From Streptomyces sp. Ag109_O5-10 (GTDB taxonomy: Bacteria; Actinomycetota; Actinomycetes; Streptomycetales; Streptomycetaceae), in the NCBI RefSeq assembly GCF_900105755.1, contig NZ_FNTQ01000001.1, positions 4,216,001 to 4,280,000 on the forward strand: 64,000 nucleotides of DNA, in the 5' to 3' direction. The notes beneath the pieces were generated by a model that saw only the letters and a program-made list of their open reading frames with translations, was not told the origin of the DNA and did not search any database. The position numbers and the translations under genes were made by a program. Positions 1 to 7,946 of this stretch are shown here, piece after piece. Positions within the stretch are counted from its first letter, which is position 1; every line of letters begins with the position of its first letter.

Positions 1-412
1 CGACGCGCTCGCCGACTCGCCGCGGCCGGCCGACCTCGTCGCCACCGGTCGCGGCCGCCACGAGGTGCAGCCTGGCCAGCACCCGCAGCGGTGACTGCCG
101 CCAGATGGACAGCAGCTGACCCGCCTCCGCGGTCAGCCGCAGGGCCGCGCCGACCACGCGCGCTTCGCCGTCCACACCGAAGTCGGAGCGCCGCCGTACC
201 TCCTCCAGCGCCCAGTCGGCACCGGACAGCGCGGCACTGCCCCGGGCGGCCCGCAGCGCGGCCTCCGAGGTGACGGCATTGCTGCGGCGCCGCATGACCC
301 GATGCCCGTAGACCCGGTCCACGGCCTTGCGCACGGACTCCACGGACTCGGCCACCCCGGGCAGCGCGCCCAGGGCCGCGAGCGGATCGGCGGTCGCACC
401 TGTCGTACTCAT
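1..412 (-). CDS. Conserved Streptomyces protein, N-terminal part only (possible Fic-family relative)
   Basis: The frame runs off the left edge, so only about 137 N-terminal residues are visible, starting MSTTGATADPLAALGALPGV. The reading frame is open throughout with strong third-position GC, and no competing frame looks real. A segment around residues 45-65 (EAALRAARGSAALSGADWAL) loosely resembles the helix ahead of the Fic core, and I recall Streptomyces relatives annotated as Fic-family or oxidoreductase. No catalytic Fic motif is in view, so this name is only a guess. It is divergent from the ATPase gene at 513, and its start codon sits inside a perfect palindrome. Confidence 0.6.
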   Translation of the reverse strand, partial: MSTTGATADPLAALGALPGVAESVESVRKAVDRVYGHRVMRRRSNAVTSEAALRAARGSAALSGADWALEEVRRRSDFGVDGEARVVGAALRLTAEAGQLLSIWRQSPLRVLARLHLVAAATGGDEVGRPRRVGERV

Positions 413-422
413 GAGTACGACA
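401..422. promoter_or_regulatory. Perfect 22-bp palindrome over the start codon of the leftward gene
   Basis: Half-site TGTCGTACTCA is followed directly by its exact reverse complement. The palindrome covers the ATG at 412-410 and lies 91 bp upstream of the divergent ATPase start. A TetR/GntR-type dimer could bind here and control either gene. It could instead be partly chance, because one half also encodes MSTT. Confidence 0.4.
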
Positions 423-512
423 GTACGCACCGCACCCCGGGGCTCCACGAAGGAGTGGTCTTCTTCACTCCACATGACACGCACCGCCACCATACGACTA
501 CTCTTCGTGAAC

Positions 513-1493
513 ATGAAAATTGCTTTCGTCGGGAAGGGCGGCAGCGGCAAGACCACGCTCTCCTCCCTGTTCATCCGCCATCTGGCGGCCGTCGGCGCGC
601 CGGTCGTCGCCGTCGACGCCGACATCAACCAGCACCTCGGCCCCGCGCTCGGCCTCGACGAGACGGAGGCGGAGGCACTGCCCGCGATGGGCGAACGGCT
701 CTCCCTGATCAAGGACTACCTGCGCGGCCACAACCCGCGCATCGCCTCCGCCGCGACCATGATCAAGACCACCCCGCCCGGCGAGGGTTCGCGGCTGGTC
801 CGGGTGCGGGAGCCCAATCCGGTGTACGACGCCTGCGCGCGGCCGGTGGAACTCGACGGCGGTGCCGTCCGTTTGATGGTCACCGGACCCTTCACGGAGG
901 CCGACCTGGGGGTCTCCTGCTACCACTCCAAGACGGGAGCGGTGGAGCTGTTCCTGAACCACCTCGTCGACGGCCCCGACGAGTACGTCGTGGTGGACAT
1001 GACGGCGGGCTCGGACTCCTTCGCCTCCGGCATGTTCACCCGCTTCGACATCACGTTCCTCGTCGCCGAGCCGACCCGGAAGGGGGTCTCCGTCTACCGC
1101 CAGTACAAGGAGTACGCCGGGGACTTCGGCGTCGTCCTGAAGGTCGTGGGCAACAAGGTGCAGGGGCAGGAGGACATCGACTTCCTGCGCTCGGAGGTCG
1201 GGGACGACCTGCTGGTCACGGTCGGGCACTCGGACTGGGTGCGCGCCATGGAGAAGGGCCGCCCGCCCCGGTTCGACCTCCTGGAGAACCCCAACTCCCG
1301 TGCTCTGCACACCCTGAAGGTGGCCACCGACGCGACGTACCAGCTGCGGGACTGGGAGCGCTACACCCGGCAGATGGTCCACTTCCACCTGAAGAACGCC
1401 CTGTCGTGGGGTAACGAGCGCACTGGGGTCGACCTGGCGACGCAGATCGACCCCGGCTTCGTGCTCGGCGAGGGAGTGGCCGCCACCGCCTGA
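513..1493 (+). CDS. ParA/CooC-like P-loop ATPase
   Basis: This 326-aa protein has a deviant Walker A near its N-terminus (GKGGSGKTT, residues 7-15). A DADINQHLG segment follows around residue 37 and a switch/Walker B-like VVVDMTAGSDSF around residue 160. These features place it in the MinD/ParA/CooC superfamily, whose members are ATP-driven dimeric switches in metallocentre assembly or positioning. The frame is open further upstream, but I chose the ATG at 513 because MKIAFVGKGG is the normal family N-terminus. There is no clear Shine-Dalgarno sequence before it. The specific client is unknown. Confidence 0.85.
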   Translation: MKIAFVGKGGSGKTTLSSLFIRHLAAVGAPVVAVDADINQHLGPALGLDETEAEALPAMGERLSLIKDYLRGHNPRIASAATMIKTTPPGEGSRLVRVREPNPVYDACARPVELDGGAVRLMVTGPFTEADLGVSCYHSKTGAVELFLNHLVDGPDEYVVVDMTAGSDSFASGMFTRFDITFLVAEPTRKGVSVYRQYKEYAGDFGVVLKVVGNKVQGQEDIDFLRSEVGDDLLVTVGHSDWVRAMEKGRPPRFDLLENPNSRALHTLKVATDATYQLRDWERYTRQMVHFHLKNALSWGNERTGVDLATQIDPGFVLGEGVAATA

Positions 1494-1517
1494 CGGGCGG
1501 CGGCCCCGGCTCCGCGC

Positions 1518-2780
1518 CTACTGCTTGACGGCCGGCGCCCCGGGCACCCCCTTCGGTGCCGGGGCGGGACGGCCGGACAGGAAGGACTCCCAGCCCTGCC
1601 GCGGGGCCTCGCCCACGTTCAGGGTGCGCAGCCTCGCCAGGACCTTCGGGTCCTGGGCATCCAGCCAGTCGGCCAGCTGCCGGAAGGAGACGCAGCGCAC
1701 CTCGGGCTTGTTGCACACGTCCGCGACGACCTCGTCGAGGGCACGCATGTAGGTGCCGCCGTTCCAGGACTCGAAGTGGTTGCCGATGACGAGCGGTGCG
1801 CGGTTGCCGTTGTAGGCCCGGTTGAAGCCCTGGAGCAGCCCGTCGCGCATCTGGTCGCCCCAGTAGTCGTACTTGTCGGGGTCACCCTGGGTCGACGTGC
1901 CGGACTGGTTGACCATGAAGTTGTAGTCCATGGTCAGCTGCTCGTAGGTGTGGCCGGGGAAGGGGACGAGCTGCATCGACAGGTCCCACAGCCCCTCCCT
2001 CTTCTTGGGCCACACCTGGTCGTTGACACCACTGGTGTCGTAGCGGAAGCCGAGTTGGCTCGCCGCTTTCACGAAGTTCTTCTGGCCCTCCAGGCAGGGG
2101 GTGCGGGCGCCGATGAGCTCCTTGTCGTAGTCGAAGGGCAACGGGGCGGCGTCCTTCATGCCGGTGTTGGTCTTCCAGGTCTTCACGAACTGCTTGGCCT
2201 GCGCGATCTCGCTCTTCCACTCGGCCACCGACCACTCGCCGACCCCGCCGTCGGGGCCGCAGAAGTGCCCGTTGAAGTGGGTGCCGATCTCGTTGCCCTC
2301 CAGCCAGGCCAGCCGTAGCTGTTTGGCCGTGTCGGCGATGCCCTGCTCGTCGTTGAAGCCGATCTCGGAGCTGCCGGGCGAGTGCTGCGGGGGCCGGTAC
2401 AGGTCACGCTTCTCCTCGGGCAGCATGTAGACGCCGCTGAGGAAGAACGTCATGTTCGCCTTGTTCTCCTTGGCGACCTTGCGGAAGTGCGAGAACAGCT
2501 TCTGGCTGTCCTCGCCCGAACCGTCCCAGGAGAACACCACGAACTGCGGTGGCTTCTCACCGGCCTTGAGCCGCTCGGGCCGGGGCAGATGCGGCTGCGC
2601 CCCGGTGTACGCGGTGGACCCGTCGCCGATCAGACGGACCACGCTCTGGGGCGCCGGCGCTCCCTTCTGCGGTCCGGGTGCCCCTTGCTCGGAGTTGGTA
2701 CCGGTCGAGCAGCCGGCGACCGACGCGGCACAGGCCGCGGCGGCCACGGCACCGACCGCAATCCTCTGGGTGGCGGCCAA
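1518..2780 (-). CDS. Secreted lipoprotein, polysaccharide deacetylase-like
   Basis: This 420-aa protein starts with a signal peptide ending in a lipobox (VAGC, Cys24), so it should be anchored to the outer face of the membrane. After a Pro/Gln linker it shows a NodB-like layout. VVFSWDGSGEDS stands where the first metal-binding Asp motif lies, MTFFLSGVYM follows, and EIGTHFNGHFCG carries the expected His motif. The second half (RTPCLEG, FRYDTSG) also fits the polysaccharide deacetylase fold. The usual TFDDG motif is altered to SWDGS, so catalysis is not certain. It faces away from the SulP gene across 281 bp. Confidence 0.75.
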   Translation of the reverse strand: MAATQRIAVGAVAAAACAASVAGCSTGTNSEQGAPGPQKGAPAPQSVVRLIGDGSTAYTGAQPHLPRPERLKAGEKPPQFVVFSWDGSGEDSQKLFSHFRKVAKENKANMTFFLSGVYMLPEEKRDLYRPPQHSPGSSEIGFNDEQGIADTAKQLRLAWLEGNEIGTHFNGHFCGPDGGVGEWSVAEWKSEIAQAKQFVKTWKTNTGMKDAAPLPFDYDKELIGARTPCLEGQKNFVKAASQLGFRYDTSGVNDQVWPKKREGLWDLSMQLVPFPGHTYEQLTMDYNFMVNQSGTSTQGDPDKYDYWGDQMRDGLLQGFNRAYNGNRAPLVIGNHFESWNGGTYMRALDEVVADVCNKPEVRCVSFRQLADWLDAQDPKVLARLRTLNVGEAPRQGWESFLSGRPAPAPKGVPGAPAVKQ

Positions 2781-3061
2781 TTCCGCTCACCTTCTTCCTT
2801 CTCTCGGCTAACGCCGATGACGGCGTTTCATGGCGATGTGCCGGATATCTGCCGACAGCGCGGCCAAGATCGCATAGGACCGAGAGAGGGATTAATACGA
2901 CAAGCCGATGAACTGCTCACTTCACCCATGGAGGTGAACAGGTGCCCCATTTGCGCAGAAAATCCATGCCTGACCTTTACTCTGCATTACGATTCATTTA
3001 CTGAACGTTGATTCATCCCGCCCAGATCCGCGACCGCGTCGCCCCGGAGGAGACGGGAAAC
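2781..3061. other. AT-richer divergent intergenic region
   Basis: This 281-bp spacer between the deacetylase-like gene and the SulP/carbonic anhydrase gene is clearly AT-richer than its surroundings near 2930-3010 and contains the short direct repeat GATTCAT twice. It probably carries both promoters. I see no confident operator or small gene. Confidence 0.4.
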
Positions 3062-5452
3062 ATGTCATCAGCCTGCGTACCCGCCCACCCCGAGAGCCTC
3101 GGCCTCGCCCGAGCCACAACTCCCCACGCCGTCACCGGCGCTGACCGGCAGCGGCACTCGCCCACGCCCCCGCGCCGCCGCCCCCTGGCGGGCGCCGACC
3201 TGTCCGCGTCCGTCGCGGTGTTCCTGATCGCCCTCCCGCTGTCCCTGGGCATCGCCCTCGCCACGGGAGCCCCGCTCCAGGCCGGCCTGGTGGCGGCGGC
3301 CGTCGGCGGACTGGTCGCCGGCCGGCTCGGCGGCTGTCCGCTCCAGGTCAGCGGCCCCGCGGCCGGACTCACGGTGGTCACCGCCGACCTGATCCACCGG
3401 TACGGCTGGCAGGCCACCTGCGGCATCACCGTCCTCGCCGGGCTGGCCCAACTGGGCCTGGGCTGCCTGCGCGTGGCCCGCACCGCGCTCGCCGTCAGCC
3501 CGGCGGTGGTGCACGGCATGCTCGCCGGCATCGGCGTCACCATCGCCGTCGCCCAGCTGCACATCGTCCTCGGCGGCACCCCGCAGAGCTCGGTCCTCGC
3601 CAACGTCCTGGCACTGCCCGCCCAGTTGGCGAACCTGCACCCGGCCGCGGTGGTGATCAGCGCACTGACCCTGGCCCTGCTGCTGGGCTGGCCCCGGATC
3701 CCGGGCAGAGCGGGCCGCCTGCTGAGCGCGGTCCCGGCCGCCTTGGTCGCCGTCGCCGGTGCCACCGCGGCGGCCTCCCTCACCGGGCTCGCCCTGCCCC
3801 GGGTCGACCTGCCGTCCTGGAGCAGCCATGCCCTGGCGGGGCTGCCCGAGGGACCGGTGCTCGGCATCGCCGCCTCCGTGCTCACCACCACGCTGGTGTG
3901 CAGCGTGCAGTCACTGCTGGGCGCGGTCGCCGTGGACAAGCTGGTGGCAGGCGGCACCGGACCCCAGTCCCGGATCGGCCGCTCCGACCTGGACCGGGAA
4001 CTGCTCGGTCAGGGTGCGGCCAACATCGTGTCGGGGGCGCTCGGCGGGCTGCCGGTCGCAGGGGTCGCGGTACGCAGCTCGGCGAACGTGAAATCCGGTG
4101 CCCTGAGCCGGAACTCCACGATGCTGCACGGCGTTTTCGTAGTAGTCGCCGCGCTGCTGATGGTCCCGGTCCTGGACCTCATCCCGCTCGCCTCGCTCGC
4201 CGCCCTGGTGATGGCCGTCGGCATCCAGATGGTGTCCCTGCACCACATCCGCACGGTGACCCGCCACCGCGAAGTGCTGGTGTACGCCGTCACCACGCTC
4301 GGGGTGGTTCTCCTCGGCGTCCTGGAGGGCGTGGTCCTCGGGGTCGCCGTGGCCGTCGCCCTCGCCCTGCACCGCCTCGCCCGCACCCGCATCACCCACG
4401 ACGAGAAGGGAGGAGTCCATCACGTACACGTAAGAGGACAGCTGACGTTCCTCGCGGTGCCCCGGCTCAGCAAAGTCCTGCATCTCGTACCCCAAGGTGC
4501 CCATGCCGTGGTGGAGTTGGCCGGTTCGTTCATGGACCACGCGGCGTACGAGTCACTGCGGGACTGGCGCAGGGCGCACACCGCGCGGGGCGGCTCCGCC
4601 GAACTGACCGGCTGCCGCGCGGGGGTCAGCTCACCGGAGTACGGCCACGGCCCGGAGCACGGCCAAGGGCCGGGGGACGGTCACCGCCCCGGGCAGCGCG
4701 CGGGTCACGGACCCGGGCAGCGTGCGGGTCTCGGTCCCTGGCGCCGGCCTGGGAGATCCACCGGCGGTGGTCATGAACTCGCCCGCGGGATCAGCGCGTT
4801 CCAGCGCGACACCGCACCCCTGGTCCGGGAGGAGCTGGCCCGGCTGGCGCGCGAGGGGCAGCAGCCGTCTCAGCTCTTCCTCACCTGCGCCGACTCCCGG
4901 CTCGTCACCTCGATGATCACCTCCAGTGGTCCCGGTGACCTGTTCGTGGTCCGCAATGTGGGCAACCTGGTCCCTCTTCCGGGCGAGGAGAACGGGGACG
5001 ACTCGGTGGCGGCCGCGATCGAGTACGCGGTGGACGTGCTGAAGGTGCGGTCCATCACGGTGTGCGGGCACTCCGGGTGCGGGGCGATGCAGGCGCTGCT
5101 CGGCTCCGGAACCGGGGGCACGGCGACCCCGCTCGGGCGGTGGCTGCGGCACGGGCTGCCGAGCCTGGCGCGGCTGGCCGACGAGGGCGGTGAGGGGGTC
5201 CGGCTGGCCGGGCGGGCGGCCGCGGACACGATGGAGCGGCTGTGCCTGGCCAACGTGATCCAGCAGTTGGAGCACCTGCGGGCACACGACTCGGTGGCCC
5301 GGGCGCTGGCAGCGGGTGCGCTGGAGCTGCACGGAATGTACTTCCATGTGGGCGAGGCGCAGGCGTACCTGCTGCGCCGGGGCGGTGCGGAGGGCGAGGA
5401 AGAGGTGTTCGACGGGGTGCCCGGCACGGAGGAGCTGCCCAGCCCGGCTTGA
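3062..5452 (+). CDS. SulP-family anion transporter fused to beta-carbonic anhydrase
   Basis: This 796-aa protein joins two modules. The N-terminal part (about residues 45-440) is a SulP transporter with about ten hydrophobic segments and the SulP start GADLSASVAVFLIALPLSLG. A degenerate STAS domain follows (about 450-520), then a Gly/Gln/His-rich linker. The C-terminus (about 575-790) is a beta-carbonic anhydrase with the zinc ligands Cys609, His670 and Cys673 and the Asp611-Arg613 dyad. In this architecture, bicarbonate uptake or sulfate exchange is presumably coupled to CO2 hydration at the inner membrane face. I chose the ATG at 3062 because GGAGGAGA lies 8 nt upstream. A TTG at 3008 is less likely. 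Confidence 0.92.
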   Translation: MSSACVPAHPESLGLARATTPHAVTGADRQRHSPTPPRRRPLAGADLSASVAVFLIALPLSLGIALATGAPLQAGLVAAAVGGLVAGRLGGCPLQVSGPAAGLTVVTADLIHRYGWQATCGITVLAGLAQLGLGCLRVARTALAVSPAVVHGMLAGIGVTIAVAQLHIVLGGTPQSSVLANVLALPAQLANLHPAAVVISALTLALLLGWPRIPGRAGRLLSAVPAALVAVAGATAAASLTGLALPRVDLPSWSSHALAGLPEGPVLGIAASVLTTTLVCSVQSLLGAVAVDKLVAGGTGPQSRIGRSDLDRELLGQGAANIVSGALGGLPVAGVAVRSSANVKSGALSRNSTMLHGVFVVVAALLMVPVLDLIPLASLAALVMAVGIQMVSLHHIRTVTRHREVLVYAVTTLGVVLLGVLEGVVLGVAVAVALALHRLARTRITHDEKGGVHHVHVRGQLTFLAVPRLSKVLHLVPQGAHAVVELAGSFMDHAAYESLRDWRRAHTARGGSAELTGCRAGVSSPEYGHGPEHGQGPGDGHRPGQRAGHGPGQRAGLGPWRRPGRSTGGGHELARGISAFQRDTAPLVREELARLAREGQQPSQLFLTCADSRLVTSMITSSGPGDLFVVRNVGNLVPLPGEENGDDSVAAAIEYAVDVLKVRSITVCGHSGCGAMQALLGSGTGGTATPLGRWLRHGLPSLARLADEGGEGVRLAGRAAADTMERLCLANVIQQLEHLRAHDSVARALAAGALELHGMYFHVGEAQAYLLRRGGAEGEEEVFDGVPGTEELPSPA

Positions 5453-5755
5453 GCGAGGGGCTGTCCGGGCCGGCCGGCGCCACCGCCCTGCATCGGCGGG
5501 GTGGGCCGGGCGGGCGGGGCCGGTGTGCACCGGCGGGTCCGGCGTGCACGGGGACGCCGGACCCTGGCAGGCTCGGCGTGCCCAGCCGCCGCAGTAGTCC
5601 GGCCACGGCAGTCCGGCCGCGGCACCCCCGCCGCACCCCGCCCTGCCGCGCCTGATAGGTCTAAACCAATTATTCGGCGGCCCTTGTCACCGGGGCCTCA
5701 GGTCTGATGAGCTGTGGCCTGGGACACAACGGACACCCTTCGAAAGGGAGATGTC
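5453..5755. other. Intergenic region upstream of acsA
   Basis: This region of about 300 bp between the carbonic anhydrase fusion and acsA holds no convincing gene. The open frames in it are GC-bias shadows. Its one clear feature is the DasR-like element at 5655-5670, in an AT-richer patch that probably includes the acsA promoter. Confidence 0.5.
5655..5670. promoter_or_regulatory. DasR-responsive element (dre)-like site upstream of acsA
   Basis: ATAGGTCTAAACCAAT matches the dre consensus ACTGGTCTAGACCACT at 12 of 16 positions, and the central palindrome is nearly intact. It lies about 85 bp before the acsA start. DasR is the GntR-family regulator that senses aminosugar phosphates in Streptomyces, and acetyl-CoA synthetase is a sensible target because N-acetylglucosamine breakdown releases acetate. 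The binding itself is inferred. Confidence 0.5.
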
Positions 5756-7714
5756 GTGAGCAACGAAAGCCTGGCCAACCTCTTGAGGGAGGAGCGACGC
5801 TTCGCGCCGCCCGCTGACCTGGCCGAGAACGCCAATGTCACGGCCGAGGCGTACGAACAGGCCCAGGCTGACAGGCTCGGCTTCTGGGCCGAGCAGGCCC
5901 GCCGCCTGGCCTGGGCCAAGGAGCCGACCGAGACGCTGGACTGGTCGAACCCGCCGTTCGCCAAGTGGTTCAAGGACGGCGAGCTCAACGTCGCGTACAA
6001 CTGCGTGGACCGGCACGTGGAGGCCGGATTCGGCGACCGGGTCGCCATCCACTTCGAGGGCGAGCCCGGCGACAGCCGCGCGATCACGTACGCCGAGCTG
6101 AAGGACGAGGTCTCCAAGGCGGCCAACGCCCTGCTGGAGCTCGGAGTTCAGAAGGGCGACCGGGTCGCGGTCTACATGCCGATGATCCCGGAGACGGCGA
6201 TCGCGATGCTCGCCTGCGCCCGGATCGGCGCCGCGCACTCCGTGGTCTTCGGCGGCTTCTCGGCGGACGCGCTGGCCACCCGGATCAAGGATGCGGACGC
6301 CAGGGTCGTCATCACCTCCGACGGCGGTTACCGGCGTGGCAAGCCGTCCGCGTTGAAGCCGGCCGTGGACGAGGCGGTGGGCAAGGCGGGCAACGTCGAG
6401 CACGTGCTGGTCGTGCGCCGCACCGGGCAGGAAGTGGCCTGGGACGACTCGCGGGACGTGTGGTGGGACGAGATCGTCGAGCGGCAGCCGGCCGAGCACA
6501 CGCCGGAGGCCTTCGACGCCGAGCACCCGCTCTTCATCCTCTACACCTCCGGGACGACGGGTAAGCCGAAGGGCATCCTGCACACCTCGGGCGGCTACCT
6601 CACCCAGGCGTCGTACACGCACTGGGCGGTCTTCGACCTCAAGCCGGAGACGGACGTGTACTGGTGCACGGCCGACGTCGGCTGGGTGACCGGCCACTCC
6701 TACATCGTGTACGGGCCGCTGGCCAACGGCGCGACCCAGGTGATGTACGAGGGCACCCCGGACACCCCGCACCAGGGGCGGTTCTGGGAGATCGTGCAGA
6801 AGTACGGGGTGACCATCCTGTACACGGCGCCCACCGCGATCCGCACGTTCATGAAGTGGGGCGACGACATCCCCGCGAAGTTCGACCTGAGCAGCCTGCG
6901 GGTGCTCGGGTCGGTCGGCGAGCCGATCAACCCCGAGGCGTGGATCTGGTACCGCAAGCACATCGGCGCCGACCGGACGCCGATCGTGGACACCTGGTGG
7001 CAGACCGAGACCGGCGCGATGATGATCTCGCCGCTGCCGGGCGTCACCGCGACCAAGCCCGGTTCGGCGCAGACCCCGCTGCCCGGTATCTCGGCGACGG
7101 TCGTCGACGACGAGGCGCACGAGGTGCCGAACGGCGGTGGCGGCTACCTGGTGCTGACCGAGCCGTGGCCGTCGATGCTGCGCACGATCTGGGGCGACGA
7201 CCAGCGGTTCCTGGACACGTACTGGTCGAGGTTCGAGGGCAAGTACTTCGCCGGTGACGGTGCGAAGAAGGACGACGACGGCGACATCTGGCTGCTCGGC
7301 CGGGTGGACGACGTCATGCTCGTCTCCGGGCACAACATCTCGACGACCGAGGTGGAGTCGGCGCTGGTGTCCCACCCGGCGGTCGCCGAGGCCGCAGTGG
7401 TCGGCGCGGCGGACGAGACGACCGGTCAGGCGATCGTCGCCTTCGTGATCCTGCGCGGCACGGCGAACGCCGAGGACGAGAACCTCATCGCCGACCTGCG
7501 CGACCACGTCGGCGCGACGCTCGGCCCGATCGCCAAGCCCAAGCGCGTCCTGCCGGTGGCGGAGCTGCCGAAGACCCGCTCCGGCAAGATCATGCGCAGG
7601 CTGCTGCGCGACGTCGCCGAGAACCGGCAGCTCGGTGACGTGACGACGCTGACCGACTCGACGGTCATGGACCTCATCCAGGCGAAGCTCCCGGCTGCGC
7701 CGAGCGAGGACTGA
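5756..7714 (+). CDS. acsA: Acetyl-CoA synthetase (AMP-forming)
   Basis: This 652-aa protein makes acetyl-CoA from acetate, ATP and CoA by way of acetyl-AMP. It has the adenylate-forming signature YTSGTTGKPKGI, the conserved DVGWVTGHSY and WWQTETG motifs, and the C-terminal A10 motif TRSGKIMRR, in which Lys611 is the residue acetylated to switch these enzymes off. I placed the start at GTG 5756 because GAAAGGGAG lies just upstream and the next residues (SNESLANLL) match Streptomyces Acs proteins. An upstream ATG at 5714 would add an atypical extension. A strong terminator follows. Confidence 0.97.
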   Translation: MSNESLANLLREERRFAPPADLAENANVTAEAYEQAQADRLGFWAEQARRLAWAKEPTETLDWSNPPFAKWFKDGELNVAYNCVDRHVEAGFGDRVAIHFEGEPGDSRAITYAELKDEVSKAANALLELGVQKGDRVAVYMPMIPETAIAMLACARIGAAHSVVFGGFSADALATRIKDADARVVITSDGGYRRGKPSALKPAVDEAVGKAGNVEHVLVVRRTGQEVAWDDSRDVWWDEIVERQPAEHTPEAFDAEHPLFILYTSGTTGKPKGILHTSGGYLTQASYTHWAVFDLKPETDVYWCTADVGWVTGHSYIVYGPLANGATQVMYEGTPDTPHQGRFWEIVQKYGVTILYTAPTAIRTFMKWGDDIPAKFDLSSLRVLGSVGEPINPEAWIWYRKHIGADRTPIVDTWWQTETGAMMISPLPGVTATKPGSAQTPLPGISATVVDDEAHEVPNGGGGYLVLTEPWPSMLRTIWGDDQRFLDTYWSRFEGKYFAGDGAKKDDDGDIWLLGRVDDVMLVSGHNISTTEVESALVSHPAVAEAAVVGAADETTGQAIVAFVILRGTANAEDENLIADLRDHVGATLGPIAKPKRVLPVAELPKTRSGKIMRRLLRDVAENRQLGDVTTLTDSTVMDLIQAKLPAAPSED

Positions 7715-7775
7715 CCCCGGCCGGCCCAGGGGACTGCCCCCGACCGGGCCGTCCGTGACGGGCTCGTGGGGCTCG

Positions 7776-7810
7776 AAGGGCGCCCGGCGCGAAACGCGCC
7801 GGGCGCCCTT
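7776..7810 (+). terminator. Intrinsic terminator after acsA
   Basis: A perfect 16-bp inverted repeat (7776-7791 with 7795-7810, arm AAGGGCGCCCGGCGCG) closes on an AAA loop and is followed by a short T run. Confidence 0.85.
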
Positions 7811-7946
7811 TTTGCACCTACCGTGAGACTCACCTGGCATCTCCCGCCACACTTTAGGTAAACTAAGCAAAGTTGCGTGATCCCAAGGTGTGCCGGGAAG
7901 TCTGGTCGGCAAGTAGCCCTGTCCTGCCCACCGACCGGAGGTCCCC

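Noticed and set aside
91..1716. Several long frames over the ATPase and deacetylase regions (for example 302-1414 plus and 498-1388 minus).
   Set aside because: They are GC-bias shadows: Arg/Gly/Pro/Ala-rich, with no motif. The real genes here have clear P-loop or lipobox motifs in other frames.
7840..7875. Possible iron box (TTAGGT-like) upstream of nhaA.
   Set aside because: Only about half the positions of the IdeR/DmdR consensus match, so I treat it as promoter AT-richness.
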